Shown: positions 16,753-25,710, numbered from the stretch's first letter. The stretch is DNA of 64,000 nucleotides from Robertkochia flava (GCF_020166515.1 NZ_JAINZT010000002.1:372001-436000), one strand, 5' to 3'. Made by a program: numbers and translations. Notes: generated by a model from the letters alone, not told the origin.

Positions 16753-18099
16753 TTAAAACCTAAAACTAAAACCTGTATATATCCCCAGGAGATATGGGCT
16801 GAAACCGCCGTCATTCCCTGAGAAGGTATTCCATTGATATTTGAACATAGGCTCGAGGTTGAACAAAAGTTCGTCAGTAAAGCGGTAGTCTACCCCAACT
16901 CCCAGGTTGGTGCTAAAATTCATGGAATTAATATTGTTGGCCTCCCCGACTTCGGTATAAATAGTTGAAGACTGAAGAAGGATCTGATTGTCCAGAAGGA
17001 ATAAAGAGCTCACACCGCCAATCAGGTGAACCCCGAGGCGATTTCCTGTCATTTGATATTTTAATTCAAAGGGAACTTCGAGGTATCCCATACGTTGTAT
17101 CATGTTGCCGTTATAGATCGCGCCTGCCTTCGGGATATCAGACTGGATAGTGCTCTGTGGGCGTTGCCCAAGATCACTGATGATAATGTTCAGGTTATTG
17201 TTGGAGTAATCGATCGTTTCGGAGCTCCGGGCCGACGCAGTACCTGCAGAAAAGGAAACCCCGTCTGTGGTGTATCCCATGGTAACCCTGTTCACCCCGG
17301 TGCGGACGATCAGTTTATTGGCAGCCTGGTAAGCCACATTAAGCCCGTAACTCAGGTGGGTTTCCCCGTTTTTTGAATTATCGTTAAACCTTTGTGCCAC
17401 GGGAGATCCGCTTTTTAAGGTGTTGTAATAAACCGGGGCAATGGAGGGGTTGACCGTCCATCGGTTTAAACCGGGCTGCTTTTCGTTCAGTGCCTCTGAC
17501 GGATCATCAAGGTGGGCCGTTAACACGCTTCGCGATGCATCATCCTTTTGTGGGTCTCGCTCAAGGAATAAGGTACCTGATAGGGTTAGTGGTAAAGGCA
17601 TGCCCGTTATGGAGTTGGGGGTAAGGGAAACCATGGTTTGGAGGGTGTTTTTTTCAAGGCCGGCAGTGCCTGGTTCTGTTGTTAAAGGCTGCCCGGTTTC
17701 TCCCTTGATGTTGTCATAGGCGGAAGAGAAGGCGTTTTTAACCTGAATTTCCGGAGAGGATGCGAAGCTGGATTCGGTCTGAGTAACCTTTACCCCGGGA
17801 AAATTATCCTTTTGTGGGGTATTAACCGGGGTAGGGACGTCCTCGGCAGGAACAGAGGTTACAGGAAGAGAAGGCTGAGGTGTAACCGGAGCTGTAAGGT
17901 AGGCCAATGTGCCCATAAGGGCTATGGCCATTACAGCGGCGATTCCGCCAAGTCTTTTCCATAGAAAGATGGGTACGCGTCTTTTCTCTGAAGCCTCAAG
18001 GCGATTCAGAATACCATCCCAGAGGTCGTGCTGCGGACGGGATTCGAAATCCTTAAATCGCTCCTGGAATAATCTTTCAAGATCTTTCTCTTCTTTCAT
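16753..18099 (-). CDS. Anti-sigma-like/inner-membrane segment fused to an outer-membrane beta-barrel
   Basis: A 448-residue protein in three parts. Residues 1-46 are charged and helical (DLERLFQERFKDFESRPQHD then LWDGILNRLE), like the cytoplasmic stub of Bacteroidota anti-sigma factors. Residues about 47-69 form one transmembrane helix. A Pro/Thr/Ser-rich linker (about 70-205) leads to a beta-barrel-like region (about 210-448) ending in the aromatic YTGFSFRF, a typical barrel-assembly signal. The start ATG overlaps the stop of the ECF sigma factor gene by one base (TAATG). That coupling, with the stub, suggests sigma-factor control; the barrel could be a sensor. No characterised homologue is known to me. 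Confidence 0.75.
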   Translation of the reverse strand: MKEEKDLERLFQERFKDFESRPQHDLWDGILNRLEASEKRRVPIFLWKRLGGIAAVMAIALMGTLAYLTAPVTPQPSLPVTSVPAEDVPTPVNTPQKDNFPGVKVTQTESSFASSPEIQVKNAFSSAYDNIKGETGQPLTTEPGTAGLEKNTLQTMVSLTPNSITGMPLPLTLSGTLFLERDPQKDDASRSVLTAHLDDPSEALNEKQPGLNRWTVNPSIAPVYYNTLKSGSPVAQRFNDNSKNGETHLSYGLNVAYQAANKLIVRTGVNRVTMGYTTDGVSFSAGTASARSSETIDYSNNNLNIIISDLGQRPQSTIQSDIPKAGAIYNGNMIQRMGYLEVPFELKYQMTGNRLGVHLIGGVSSLFLLDNQILLQSSTIYTEVGEANNINSMNFSTNLGVGVDYRFTDELLFNLEPMFKYQWNTFSGNDGGFSPYLLGIYTGFSFRF

Positions 18100-18650
18100 T
18101 ATTGATTAGAGCTTTTAGCTTCTTTTTGGTGAATTATTTCTCGTATTCTTGTTCTTAATAGGGCTTTTGCCCTGGCCAGATTCGACTTTGAAGTTCCGGT
18201 GCTGATTCCCAGCATTTCTGATATCTCCCTGTGTGAATATCCGTCCAGAACGTAGAGGTTAAAGGTTAGACGGTACTGATCGGGGAGCTCCTGAATGAGT
18301 TTGAGCAGGGTGTCCAGGTCGGTATCATCTTCTTCGATAACAAGGGCGGCCGTATCAGGTAACTCCTGGGTTGACACCAGGTACAGCACCCCATCTTTCC
18401 GGTATTTCTGTAAAACCGTATTGATGGTGATCCTTTTCAGCCATCCTTCGAAAGATCCCTTAAAGTGGTATTGACCGATCTTCTCAAATATGGTCACAAA
18501 ACTATCCTGTAAATTATCTTCGGCTTCGACCCGGTTTCGCGAATATTTAAGACACACCGAATAGAGTTTGTCTCCGAATATGCGATATAATTCCTCCTGG
18601 GCCTTTCGGTCCTGTTGAATACAACGCGAAACGAGTTTTTTAAGCTGCAC
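18099..18650 (-). CDS. ECF-type RNA polymerase sigma-70 factor
   Basis: A 183-residue sigma factor with region 2 (about 15-85, containing YRIFGDKLYSVCLKYSRNR and the DNA-melting FKGSFEGWLKRITINTV) and region 4 (about 120-178, helix-turn-helix YSHREISEMLGISTGTSKSN). It lacks region 3, as expected for the extracytoplasmic-function group. A TAATG overlap couples it to the fused anti-sigma-like/barrel gene, so the pair probably forms one envelope-stress or transport-responsive switch. The regulon is unknown. The lipoprotein gene upstream on the same strand ends 19 bases before its start codon. Confidence 0.92.
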   Translation of the reverse strand: MQLKKLVSRCIQQDRKAQEELYRIFGDKLYSVCLKYSRNRVEAEDNLQDSFVTIFEKIGQYHFKGSFEGWLKRITINTVLQKYRKDGVLYLVSTQELPDTAALVIEEDDTDLDTLLKLIQELPDQYRLTFNLYVLDGYSHREISEMLGISTGTSKSNLARAKALLRTRIREIIHQKEAKSSNQ

Positions 18651-18669
18651 CTACTTAGAGTGATCTGTT

Positions 18670-19113
18670 TTAATTGGTCTGAGGGTTTACTACCGGTACT
18701 TCATAGACAATGAACTGGTCTTCGCCACTGGTATCGGTCCCGGAGTATAATTTAAAGACATATGTGTCAGTAAACAATACCTCAAAGTCAAAAAATGATG
18801 TGATCGTTTCCTCTGGTAGTTCTTCGCAATTGGTTCGCTCCACCACAGAACTTATCGGGTAAATCGTCCGTTCTGTGTTGGTGTCGCCGGTGCGGGAAAA
18901 ATCAAAGCCTTCGAAGTAATGGCACGTGCTTGGTCGGAGCATGGTTACATCGATCCGGTAAATCTTCCCGAATTCAAAGCTTTCCGGAAAATCTGCGCTT
19001 ACCACCTCGAGGGCCTCAAAGTAATAGTCAACCCCATCATCATCATTAAGATCACAACCGTGCAGGGTCAGGAGAAAAGGTAAAACAACTATATATATCA
19101 GAAGTTTCTTCAT
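18670..19113 (-). CDS. Small lipoprotein of unknown function
   Basis: A 147-residue lipoprotein. The signal ends in the lipobox LTLHGC (Cys20) followed by an acidic DLNDDDG stretch, which in Bacteroidota favours outer-membrane or surface display. The rest is beta-rich, with two Cys (in STCHYF and RTNCEE) that could form a disulfide. I do not recognise the family. It is the gene immediately upstream of the sigma factor, on the same strand with a 19-base gap, and could belong to the same envelope-signalling unit or be an input to it. Confidence 0.7.
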   Translation of the reverse strand: MKKLLIYIVVLPFLLTLHGCDLNDDDGVDYYFEALEVVSADFPESFEFGKIYRIDVTMLRPSTCHYFEGFDFSRTGDTNTERTIYPISSVVERTNCEELPEETITSFFDFEVLFTDTYVFKLYSGTDTSGEDQFIVYEVPVVNPQTN

Positions 19114-19180
19114 CTTGATCCTAAACGTTGGTTTTACTATCTAGATGCAGAAAATCTTAAATGGTTGCGTATCAGCATAA

Positions 19181-19208
19181 AAAAACCCGGAAGATTATCC
19201 GGGTTTTT
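19181..19208 (-). terminator. Terminator of recA (bidirectional hairpin)
   Basis: An 11-bp perfect stem (AAAAACCCGGA, 19181-19191, with TCCGGGTTTTT, 19198-19208) with a 6-base loop; both strands end in a T-run. It lies directly after the recA stop. Confidence 0.85.
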
Positions 19209-19212
19209 GTTG

Positions 19213-20220
19213 TTATTCTTTCAGGGCTTTGATGGCCTCTCTGATCTTTTCTTCGAGTTCCTCGAGCAGTTCGGGGTTGTCTTTAAGCAGAACCTTTACT
19301 GCATCCCTTCCTTGTCCGAGCTTGGTGTCGCCGTAGCTGAACCAGGAGCCGCTCTTTTTAATAATGTCGTATTCGACACCCAGGTCGAGGATTTCTCCGA
19401 TTCTCGAAATTCCTTCCCCGTACATAATATCGAATTCCGTCGCTTTAAACGGTGGTGCTACCTTGTTCTTTACGACCTTTACCCGTGTCTTGTTTCCTGA
19501 AACATCTCCGCCACTGTCTTTAATCTGGGTAGATCTTCTTATATCCAGGCGCACAGAAGCATAGAATTTAAGAGCATTACCCCCGGTAGTGGTTTCCGGA
19601 TTACCGAACATTACTCCGATCTTTTCCCTTAGCTGGTTGATGAAGATCACGGTACATTTGGTTTTGCTGATACTGGAGGTTAGTTTTCGAAGGGCCTGGG
19701 ACATCAGTCTTGCATGTAATCCCATTTTGGAATCTCCCATCTCACCTTCGATCTCACTTTTAGGGGTAAGGGCTGCCACAGAGTCAATGATCACAATATC
19801 AATAGCGCCGGAACGGATCAGGTTGTCTGCGATTTCCAGAGCCTGCTCTCCGTTGTCGGGCTGAGAGATGATCAGGTTGTCGATGTCTACCCCCAGCTTT
19901 TCGGCATAAAACCTGTCAAAAGCATGTTCGGCATCGATAAATGCAGCAATCCCCCCAGCTTTCTGAGCTTCGGCAATGGCGTGAAGGGTGAGGGTAGTCT
20001 TACCTGAGGATTCAGGCCCGTAAATTTCAATGACCCTTCCCTTTGGGTATCCTCCAACACCGAGGGCGATATCCAGACCTATGGATCCGGATGGAATAAC
20101 TTCTACATCCTGAACCACGCTGTCTCCCATTTTCATGACCGCCCCTTTTCCGTAGGTCTTGTCAAGTTTGTCTAACGTGAGTTTCAGCGCTTTTAACTTC
20201 GCATCTTTTTCCGAGCTCAT
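19213..20220 (-). CDS. recA: Recombinase RecA
   Basis: A 335-residue cytoplasmic ATPase that forms filaments on single-stranded DNA for homologous recombination and, where present, SOS signalling. Walker A is GPESSGKTT (68-76), Walker B is VDSVAAL-like ([10 protein letters not shown], about 142-151), and the L2-region [10 protein letters not shown] stretch lies near 205-214. The C-terminal acidic/helical tail ([19 protein letters not shown]) is intact. Single-gene unit with a strong terminator. The upstream region carries TTG, 19 bases, TATTTTAG (minus strand) as a plausible promoter; I see no obvious LexA-type operator. Confidence 0.98.
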   Translation of the reverse strand: MSSEKDAKLKALKLTLDKLDKTYGKGAVMKMGDSVVQDVEVIPSGSIGLDIALGVGGYPKGRVIEIYGPESSGKTTLTLHAIAEAQKAGGIAAFIDAEHAFDRFYAEKLGVDIDNLIISQPDNGEQALEIADNLIRSGAIDIVIIDSVAALTPKSEIEGEMGDSKMGLHARLMSQALRKLTSSISKTKCTVIFINQLREKIGVMFGNPETTTGGNALKFYASVRLDIRRSTQIKDSGGDVSGNKTRVKVVKNKVAPPFKATEFDIMYGEGISRIGEILDLGVEYDIIKKSGSWFSYGDTKLGQGRDAVKVLLKDNPELLEELEEKIREAIKALKE

Positions 20221-20389
20221 GTACGATATGGTTTTATTTTGTGAATGCTGCTAAAATACTATTTATTTTTCACCAGACAATTACTAAAACCCCACTTTTT
20301 TATGGAATAATTCCACAAATAGGGATTAAATCCAAATTCTTATGAATGTTTCAACAGGGGATGGGGTGGGAATAAACACTGCGGCGCCC

Positions 20390-20425
20390 GGTATTTTCAG
20401 GAGGGCCAAAAATACCTTACTTTTG
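20390..20425 (+). promoter_or_regulatory. trhO promoter with overlapping palindrome
   Basis: The -7 box TACTTTTG is at 20418-20425. Directly upstream is an inverted repeat, GGTATTTT (20390-20397) and AAAATACC (20409-20416), with an 11-base spacer. It ends one base before the -7 box, where a repressor operator or anti-terminator stem could sit. Confidence 0.45.
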
Positions 20426-20460
20426 CGGTTTAATTAACGCTTATAAAATTTAAGTATAGC

Positions 20461-21492
20461 ATGCAACTGTACAATAAATTAAGCGCAGAAGAGCGTAAAG
20501 AACTGATAGCAAAGGCCGGGAAGGACCGGTTAACCATATCTTTTTATCAATATCATCATATTCAGAATCCTGATGATTTCAGGGATCAGCTCTTTTTGGA
20601 GTGGGATGCCCTCGAAGTTCTTGGGAGGATTTATGTGGCCCATGAAGGTATTAATGCCCAGCTCTCGCTGCCTGCCGAAAATTTCGAAGCATTTAAGAAG
20701 CACCTCGACAGCATTGATTTTCTGGAGGATGTGCGCCTGAACATAGCGATTGAACAGGATAATTTTTCCTTTCTGAAGCTCAAGATCAAGGTTCGTGATA
20801 AGATCGTTGCCGACGGGTTGGATGATGCGAGTTTTGATGTCACCAATAAGGGAGTGCATCTTGATGCGCAGGGATTCAATCAGATCCTGGAAGACCCCAA
20901 CACGGTGGTAGTAGATATGAGAAATCACTATGAAAGTGAGATTGGTCATTTTAGAAATGCCATTACCCCTGATGTGGATACCTTCAGGGAGTCGCTTCCT
21001 ATCATTGAGGAGGATCTTAAGGAGCACAAGGAAGACCGCAACCTGGTTATGTATTGTACCGGGGGAATACGTTGCGAAAAGGCCAGTGCCTATTACAAGC
21101 ACAAGGGCTTCAGGAATGTATACCAGCTGGAAGGCGGTATCATCAATTATTTTCGCCAGGTACAGGAAATGGGACTGGAAAATAAGTTTATAGGGAAAAA
21201 CTTCGTCTTCGATGACCGGCGTGCCGAACGCATTTCTGACGATGTGATTGCCAGCTGCCACCAATGTGGAAAGCCATGTGATACGCATGTGAACTGCGCG
21301 AATGACGGCTGTCATTTGCTCTTTATTCAGTGTGAAGCGTGTGCGGCAGAGATGGATAGGTGTTGTTCAGATCGGTGTAAGGAGATCATAGCACTCCCAG
21401 AAGAGGAGCAAAAGCGTTTGCGACGCGGTAAGGACAAAAGCAACAAGATCTTTAAAAAGGGAAGGTCCGAATCGCTTTTGTATAAAAAGTAG
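20461..21492 (+). CDS. trhO: tRNA uridine(34) hydroxylase (TrhO/YceA rhodanese family)
   Basis: A 343-residue cytoplasmic protein that hydroxylates uridine 34 of certain tRNAs, an O2-dependent first step to 5-carboxymethoxy- or methoxyuridine. An N-terminal acylphosphatase-like/UPF0176 domain (about 1-120) contains YVAHEGINAQLS; the rhodanese domain (about 140-235) carries the active Cys199 in YCTGGIRCEK. The C-terminus (about 253-310) is unusually Cys-rich (CHQCGKPC, CANDGC, CEACAAEMDRCC), probably a zinc site as in many family members. Single gene with its own promoter and a palindromic operator-like sequence. Confidence 0.92.
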   Translation: MQLYNKLSAEERKELIAKAGKDRLTISFYQYHHIQNPDDFRDQLFLEWDALEVLGRIYVAHEGINAQLSLPAENFEAFKKHLDSIDFLEDVRLNIAIEQDNFSFLKLKIKVRDKIVADGLDDASFDVTNKGVHLDAQGFNQILEDPNTVVVDMRNHYESEIGHFRNAITPDVDTFRESLPIIEEDLKEHKEDRNLVMYCTGGIRCEKASAYYKHKGFRNVYQLEGGIINYFRQVQEMGLENKFIGKNFVFDDRRAERISDDVIASCHQCGKPCDTHVNCANDGCHLLFIQCEACAAEMDRCCSDRCKEIIALPEEEQKRLRRGKDKSNKIFKKGRSESLLYKK

Positions 21493-21519
21493 CGCGTTTT
21501 TCTTGTTGCGAAATAATCT

Positions 21520-21605
21520 TATCTTTACGAAGATAGTTAACGGAAATATGAACTTTCTCCGGAGGTTGCTGCAGCCGCAGCACAACCGGTTCAAGATATA
21601 AAATT
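21520..21605 (+). promoter_or_regulatory. ricT leader with a 17-codon mini-ORF and a hairpin
   Basis: A -7-like box TATCTTTA (21520-21527) is followed by a 17-codon frame (21548-21601) that ends 4 bases before the ricT ATG. A bulged hairpin (GGTTGCTGC pairing with GCAG and CAACC, about 21564-21588) lies inside it. A leader with a coupling or attenuation role is possible. Confidence 0.3.
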
Positions 21606-22883
21606 ATGGGTTGTAGCAGTTGTTCAACCGGTAAGGATGGGCAGCCGCGCGGGTGTAAGAATAATGGAACTTGCGGAAGTGACGGTTGTAATAAACTTAC
21701 GGTATTTGATTGGCTTTCCAATATGTCTCTCCCCAATGGTCAAAAGCCTTTTGACTGCGTGGAGGTACGTTTCAAGAATAGTAGAAAAGAGTTTTTCAGA
21801 AATACAGAGAACCTGACCCTGTCTATAGGGGACGTGGTGGCTACTGAAGCCAGCCCCGGACATGACGTCGGTATTGTTACCCTCGTCGGGGAGCTGGTAA
21901 AAGTGCAGATGAAGAAAAAGGGCACGGATCCTGAAGATCCTGCCATGCCTAAGGTTTACCGGAAGGCCTCTCAAAAGGATATCGATATCTGGCAAGGGGT
22001 AAGAGACCGGGAGGCTGCTGTTCAAAAGCGCTCCAGGGAACTGGCTATTGCCCTCGGACTGGAGATGAAGATCTCTGATGTCGAATTCCAGGGAGACGGC
22101 TCCAAAGCGACATTTTATTACACGGCCGAAGGGCGCGTGGATTTTCGTCAACTCATTAAGGACATGGCCCGGGCCTTTAATATCCGAATTGAGATGCGGC
22201 AGATCGGGTACCGGCAGGAGGCCTCCAGGCTGGGAGGAATCGGCTCCTGCGGAAGAGAACTTTGTTGCTCTACATGGCTGACAGATTTTCGTTCGGTAAA
22301 CACCGCAAGTGCCCGCTACCAGCAGTTGTCTCTTAATCCGCAAAAGCTTGCAGGGCAGTGTGGGAAGCTCAAGTGCTGTCTCAATTACGAGCTGGATGCT
22401 TACCTCGATGCGCTCAAGGAATTTCCGAAACAGGATGTGAAGCTGGAAACCGAAAAAGGGCTTGCCGTTTGTCAGAAGATAGATATTTTTAAAGGCCTTA
22501 TGTGGTATGCCTATGAAGGGGATTGGGCAAAATGGCATATGCTGTCGGTAGACCAGGTGAATACCATAATAGATAAAAATAAGGCCGGTGAACCGGTAGC
22601 AGGACTGGAAGATTTTGCCCTGGATCCTGCAGAAGATACTAAAAAGGACTTTGAGAACGTTGTAGGTCAGGACAGCCTTACCCGTTTTGACAGGCCTAAG
22701 AATCGCAGAAAGAATACCAAGCGCTCAAAGGGAAGACCCCCAAAAGGAGGAGGTAAACCCCAGCAGAAAGGAAACGCCCCTAAGAAGGCAGCCCCTGCCG
22801 GTAAAAAGAGCGATGGAAAAGGAAAAGGCAAAGGAAACGCGAACCGAAAACCGAATAAAAGAAGAAACCCCAGAAATGCTTAA
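21606..22883 (+). CDS. ricT: PSP1-domain protein RicT
   Basis: A 425-residue cytoplasmic protein of the PSP1/RicT family. In Bacillus, RicT works with RicA and RicF in an iron-sulfur complex that controls RNase Y; no RicA or RicF is seen here. The N-terminus is Cys-rich (MGCSSCSTG, then CKNNGTCGSDGC), the PSP1 core spans about 40-290, and the family signature with GSCGRELCCSTW (about 215-226) and CGKLKCCLNYE (about 253-263) is intact. The tail (about 365-425) is low-complexity K/G/P/R-rich, perhaps RNA-binding. Its 3' end overlaps the gldH start by 8 bases. Confidence 0.88.
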   Translation: MGCSSCSTGKDGQPRGCKNNGTCGSDGCNKLTVFDWLSNMSLPNGQKPFDCVEVRFKNSRKEFFRNTENLTLSIGDVVATEASPGHDVGIVTLVGELVKVQMKKKGTDPEDPAMPKVYRKASQKDIDIWQGVRDREAAVQKRSRELAIALGLEMKISDVEFQGDGSKATFYYTAEGRVDFRQLIKDMARAFNIRIEMRQIGYRQEASRLGGIGSCGRELCCSTWLTDFRSVNTASARYQQLSLNPQKLAGQCGKLKCCLNYELDAYLDALKEFPKQDVKLETEKGLAVCQKIDIFKGLMWYAYEGDWAKWHMLSVDQVNTIIDKNKAGEPVAGLEDFALDPAEDTKKDFENVVGQDSLTRFDRPKNRRKNTKRSKGRPPKGGGKPQQKGNAPKKAAPAGKKSDGKGKGKGNANRKPNKRRNPRNA

Positions 22884-23358
22884 ACAATCCCTTCTCATTG
22901 GCCTGCTTATGCTGGTAGCCGGGTGCAGTAAGAATAAGATCGCGTTTGCCGATTATCAAAATATTGAAGATGGCTGGAAAAAAGACCAGGCCGTAACCTT
23001 CACCTTTGATGCTCCGGATACCCTGAACGTGTATGACCTCTTTATCAATCTTCGCAATGATGAGCGGTTTCCCTACAGTAATATCTTTCTTATCGTCAAT
23101 ATGGAATTTCCCGAAGGCCGTGTCATTACCGATACGCTGGAGTATGAAATGGCCCGCCCGAACGGCGAGTGGTTAGGTCAGGGTTTTACCGATCTCAAGG
23201 AAAATAAGCTGTGGTATAAAGAAGGGGTGAAGTTCCCGGATACCGGCAGCTATACCCTCGAGGTTTACCACGCCATGAGGAGAATCGGAAATGTGGAAGG
23301 CGTGACATCTCTGGAAGGGATTACAGACGTAGGTATATCGATAGAAAATAAAGAATAG
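22876..23358 (+). CDS. gldH: Gliding-motility lipoprotein GldH
   Basis: A 160-residue lipoprotein. The start chosen is ATG 22876, which gives a compact signal MLKQSLLIGLLMLVAGC with the lipobox VAGC; the longer frame upstream only reads ricT out of frame. Family features are the beta-rich body with YDLFINLRNDERFPYSNIFL and the ending GMEVVT-like GVTSLEGITDVGI. GldH is required for gliding and T9SS function in Flavobacterium johnsoniae. It overlaps ricT by 8 bases and PBP1A begins 9 bases downstream, so the three are co-transcribed and coupled. Confidence 0.88.
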   Translation: MLKQSLLIGLLMLVAGCSKNKIAFADYQNIEDGWKKDQAVTFTFDAPDTLNVYDLFINLRNDERFPYSNIFLIVNMEFPEGRVITDTLEYEMARPNGEWLGQGFTDLKENKLWYKEGVKFPDTGSYTLEVYHAMRRIGNVEGVTSLEGITDVGISIENKE

Positions 23359-23367
23359 TGTTGTTTT

Positions 23368-25710
23368 ATGGCTAAAAAGGCTGCCTCAAATAAAAAGAAA
23401 AAGAACCAGGGATCCCGTAAATATGTATGGTGGTTCTGGAGATTATTCGCACTTGGTGTGGGTGCGGTGGTGTTATTGTTCGTCCTGGCTTCCTGGGGGG
23501 TGTTCGGAGCACTTCCCACATTTGAGATCCTGGAAAATCCACAGACTAACCTGGCCTCTGAGGTCATTTCCTCCGATGGCAAAACTCTGGGGAAATATTA
23601 CCTGAGCGACAACCGTACGCCCGTTCCCTTTGATAACCTGCCAGACCATCTGGTTAACGCTTTGGTAGCCACCGAAGATGAACGGTTCTTTGAGCATTCC
23701 GGCATCGACGCCTGGGGTACCCTCAGGGCAGTTGCCTTTCTGGGGTCTAAGGGAGGGGCAAGTACCATCTCCCAGCAGTTGGCCAAACAGTTATTTACCG
23801 ACCAGGTTTCCGCAAATATCGGAGAGCGGATCCTACAGAAGGTTAAAGAATGGATCATAGCTGTTCAGCTGGAAAAACAGTATACCAAGGAAGAGATCAT
23901 AGCCATGTATTTTAATATCTATGATTTTAACAACAATGCCGATGGAATACGTTCTGCCGCCCGGATCTATTTCGGAAAGGAACCCGCAGAACTCAATGTG
24001 GAAGAATCTGCCATGCTGGTAGGAATGTTTAAAAACTCTGCCCTGTATAACCCCAGAAGAAATGTTGAAGGGGTAACCAACAGAAGAAATGTCGTGCTCG
24101 GGCAGATGTATAAGAATGATTTTCTAACTAAAAAGCAAAAGGACAGCCTGCAGGCATTGCCCCTTGAGATCGATTATCACCCGGAATCTCATAGCCAGGG
24201 CATCGCCACCTATTTCAGGATGTACCTGAGAGACTGGTTGAAAAACTGGGCCGACGAAGAAGAGAACCGGAAACCGGACGGATCCAAGTATAACATCTAC
24301 CTGGATGGACTTAAGATCTTTACCACCATAGATTCGCGCATGCAGGCGTATGCTGAAGAATCTGTAAATGAGCATATGCCCAGACTGCAGGCCGAATTCT
24401 TTCATCAGAATACCAAGAAAAGAAATCCTACTGCTCCATGGCAGGACCTGAGGAAAGGACAGATAGACACCCTGATGCGCTTAACCATGAGGCGCTCAGA
24501 GCGGTGGAGACATATGAAATACGACCTTAAAAAGGACGACGAAGAGATCGAAGCATCCTTTCACGAACCGGTTCCTATGGAGGTCTTTTCCTGGAAAGGC
24601 GATATAGACACAGTGATGACCCCGATGGATTCCATCAGGTATTACAAATATTTCCTGAGAACAGGGATGATGTCTATGGAACCGCAAACCGGACACGTGA
24701 AGGCCTGGGTTGGAGGAATAAACTACAGGCACTTCCAGTACGATCAGGTAAAGCAAGCGAAGCGCCAGGCAGGATCTACCTTTAAACCCTTTGTGTATTC
24801 CACCGCGATAGATCAGTTGCACCTTTCTCCATGTGATGAATATCCGGATCTGCCTACCTGTATCGAGGCCGGAAAATATGGAAATATGGAAGCCTGGTGT
24901 CCCGAGAATTCCAGCGGGAAATTTACAGGAGAAAGCATTACACTTAAGGAGGGTCTTGCCAATTCGGTGAATTCGATAACAGCGCGATTAATGGATATGG
25001 TAGGGCCACAACCAGTCGTGAACCTGATCAAAAAAATGGGGGTGGAAGCCAGTATACTTCCCGTACCTTCTATTGCTCTGGGTACTCCTGATATCTCCAT
25101 TTATGAAATGGTGGGAGCTTACGGAACCTTTGCCAACCAGGGAGTGTATGTAAAGCCTGTAATGATCACCCGGATCGAAGATAAGAATGGTACCGTACTC
25201 TACGAATCGGTGCCGGAAACACAGGATGTCCTGAGTCCTGAGATCGCTTATGCCACGGTGAACCTGATGAAAGGGGTTACCGAGTCGGGGTCGGGAATGC
25301 GTTTGAGGCATTCGTCCCTTGGCGACGTACCCGTTTATAAGGAGATCATTACCGGTTATCCTTACGGATTTGATAATCCTATCGCCGGGAAAACCGGAAC
25401 CACCCAGAATCAAAGTGACGGTTGGTTTATGGGAATGGTGCCTAACCTGGTTACCGGGGTTTGGGTCGGAGGAGAAGACCGTTCAACCCACTTTGCCACG
25501 ATAACCTACGGACAGGGTGCCTCTATGGCCCTGCCTATATGGGGGTTGTATATGAAGAAGTGTTATGGTGATGAGGATCTAAAAGTTTCAAAAGACGACT
25601 TTGAGCAGCCCGAAGATCTTAGTATCAGAGTAGATTGCGATCTCGCTGCCGAGGCAGAAACCGATAGTATTCCGAAACCTAAAAAACCGGCCGTAGAGAT
25701 CGATTTCTAG
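23368..25710 (+). CDS. Bifunctional class A penicillin-binding protein (PBP1A)
   Basis: A 780-residue inner-membrane enzyme that polymerises and cross-links peptidoglycan. A basic cytoplasmic tail (1-20) and one transmembrane helix (about 22-45) lead to the GT51 transglycosylase domain, with the catalytic Glu in EDERFFEH (103-110) and GASTISQQLAKQ (130-141). The transpeptidase domain has SxxK as STFK (470-473), SxN as SVN (533-535) and KTGT (675-678). All catalytic motifs are intact. It is the last gene of the ricT-gldH unit; the C-terminal tail is acidic then KPKKPAVEIDF. Confidence 0.96.
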   Translation: MAKKAASNKKKKNQGSRKYVWWFWRLFALGVGAVVLLFVLASWGVFGALPTFEILENPQTNLASEVISSDGKTLGKYYLSDNRTPVPFDNLPDHLVNALVATEDERFFEHSGIDAWGTLRAVAFLGSKGGASTISQQLAKQLFTDQVSANIGERILQKVKEWIIAVQLEKQYTKEEIIAMYFNIYDFNNNADGIRSAARIYFGKEPAELNVEESAMLVGMFKNSALYNPRRNVEGVTNRRNVVLGQMYKNDFLTKKQKDSLQALPLEIDYHPESHSQGIATYFRMYLRDWLKNWADEEENRKPDGSKYNIYLDGLKIFTTIDSRMQAYAEESVNEHMPRLQAEFFHQNTKKRNPTAPWQDLRKGQIDTLMRLTMRRSERWRHMKYDLKKDDEEIEASFHEPVPMEVFSWKGDIDTVMTPMDSIRYYKYFLRTGMMSMEPQTGHVKAWVGGINYRHFQYDQVKQAKRQAGSTFKPFVYSTAIDQLHLSPCDEYPDLPTCIEAGKYGNMEAWCPENSSGKFTGESITLKEGLANSVNSITARLMDMVGPQPVVNLIKKMGVEASILPVPSIALGTPDISIYEMVGAYGTFANQGVYVKPVMITRIEDKNGTVLYESVPETQDVLSPEIAYATVNLMKGVTESGSGMRLRHSSLGDVPVYKEIITGYPYGFDNPIAGKTGTTQNQSDGWFMGMVPNLVTGVWVGGEDRSTHFATITYGQGASMALPIWGLYMKKCYGDEDLKVSKDDFEQPEDLSIRVDCDLAAEAETDSIPKPKKPAVEIDF

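Noticed and set aside
20530-21315. A 261-codon minus-strand frame within trhO
   Set aside because: It is antisense to the complete rhodanese-family gene and shows no independent motif.
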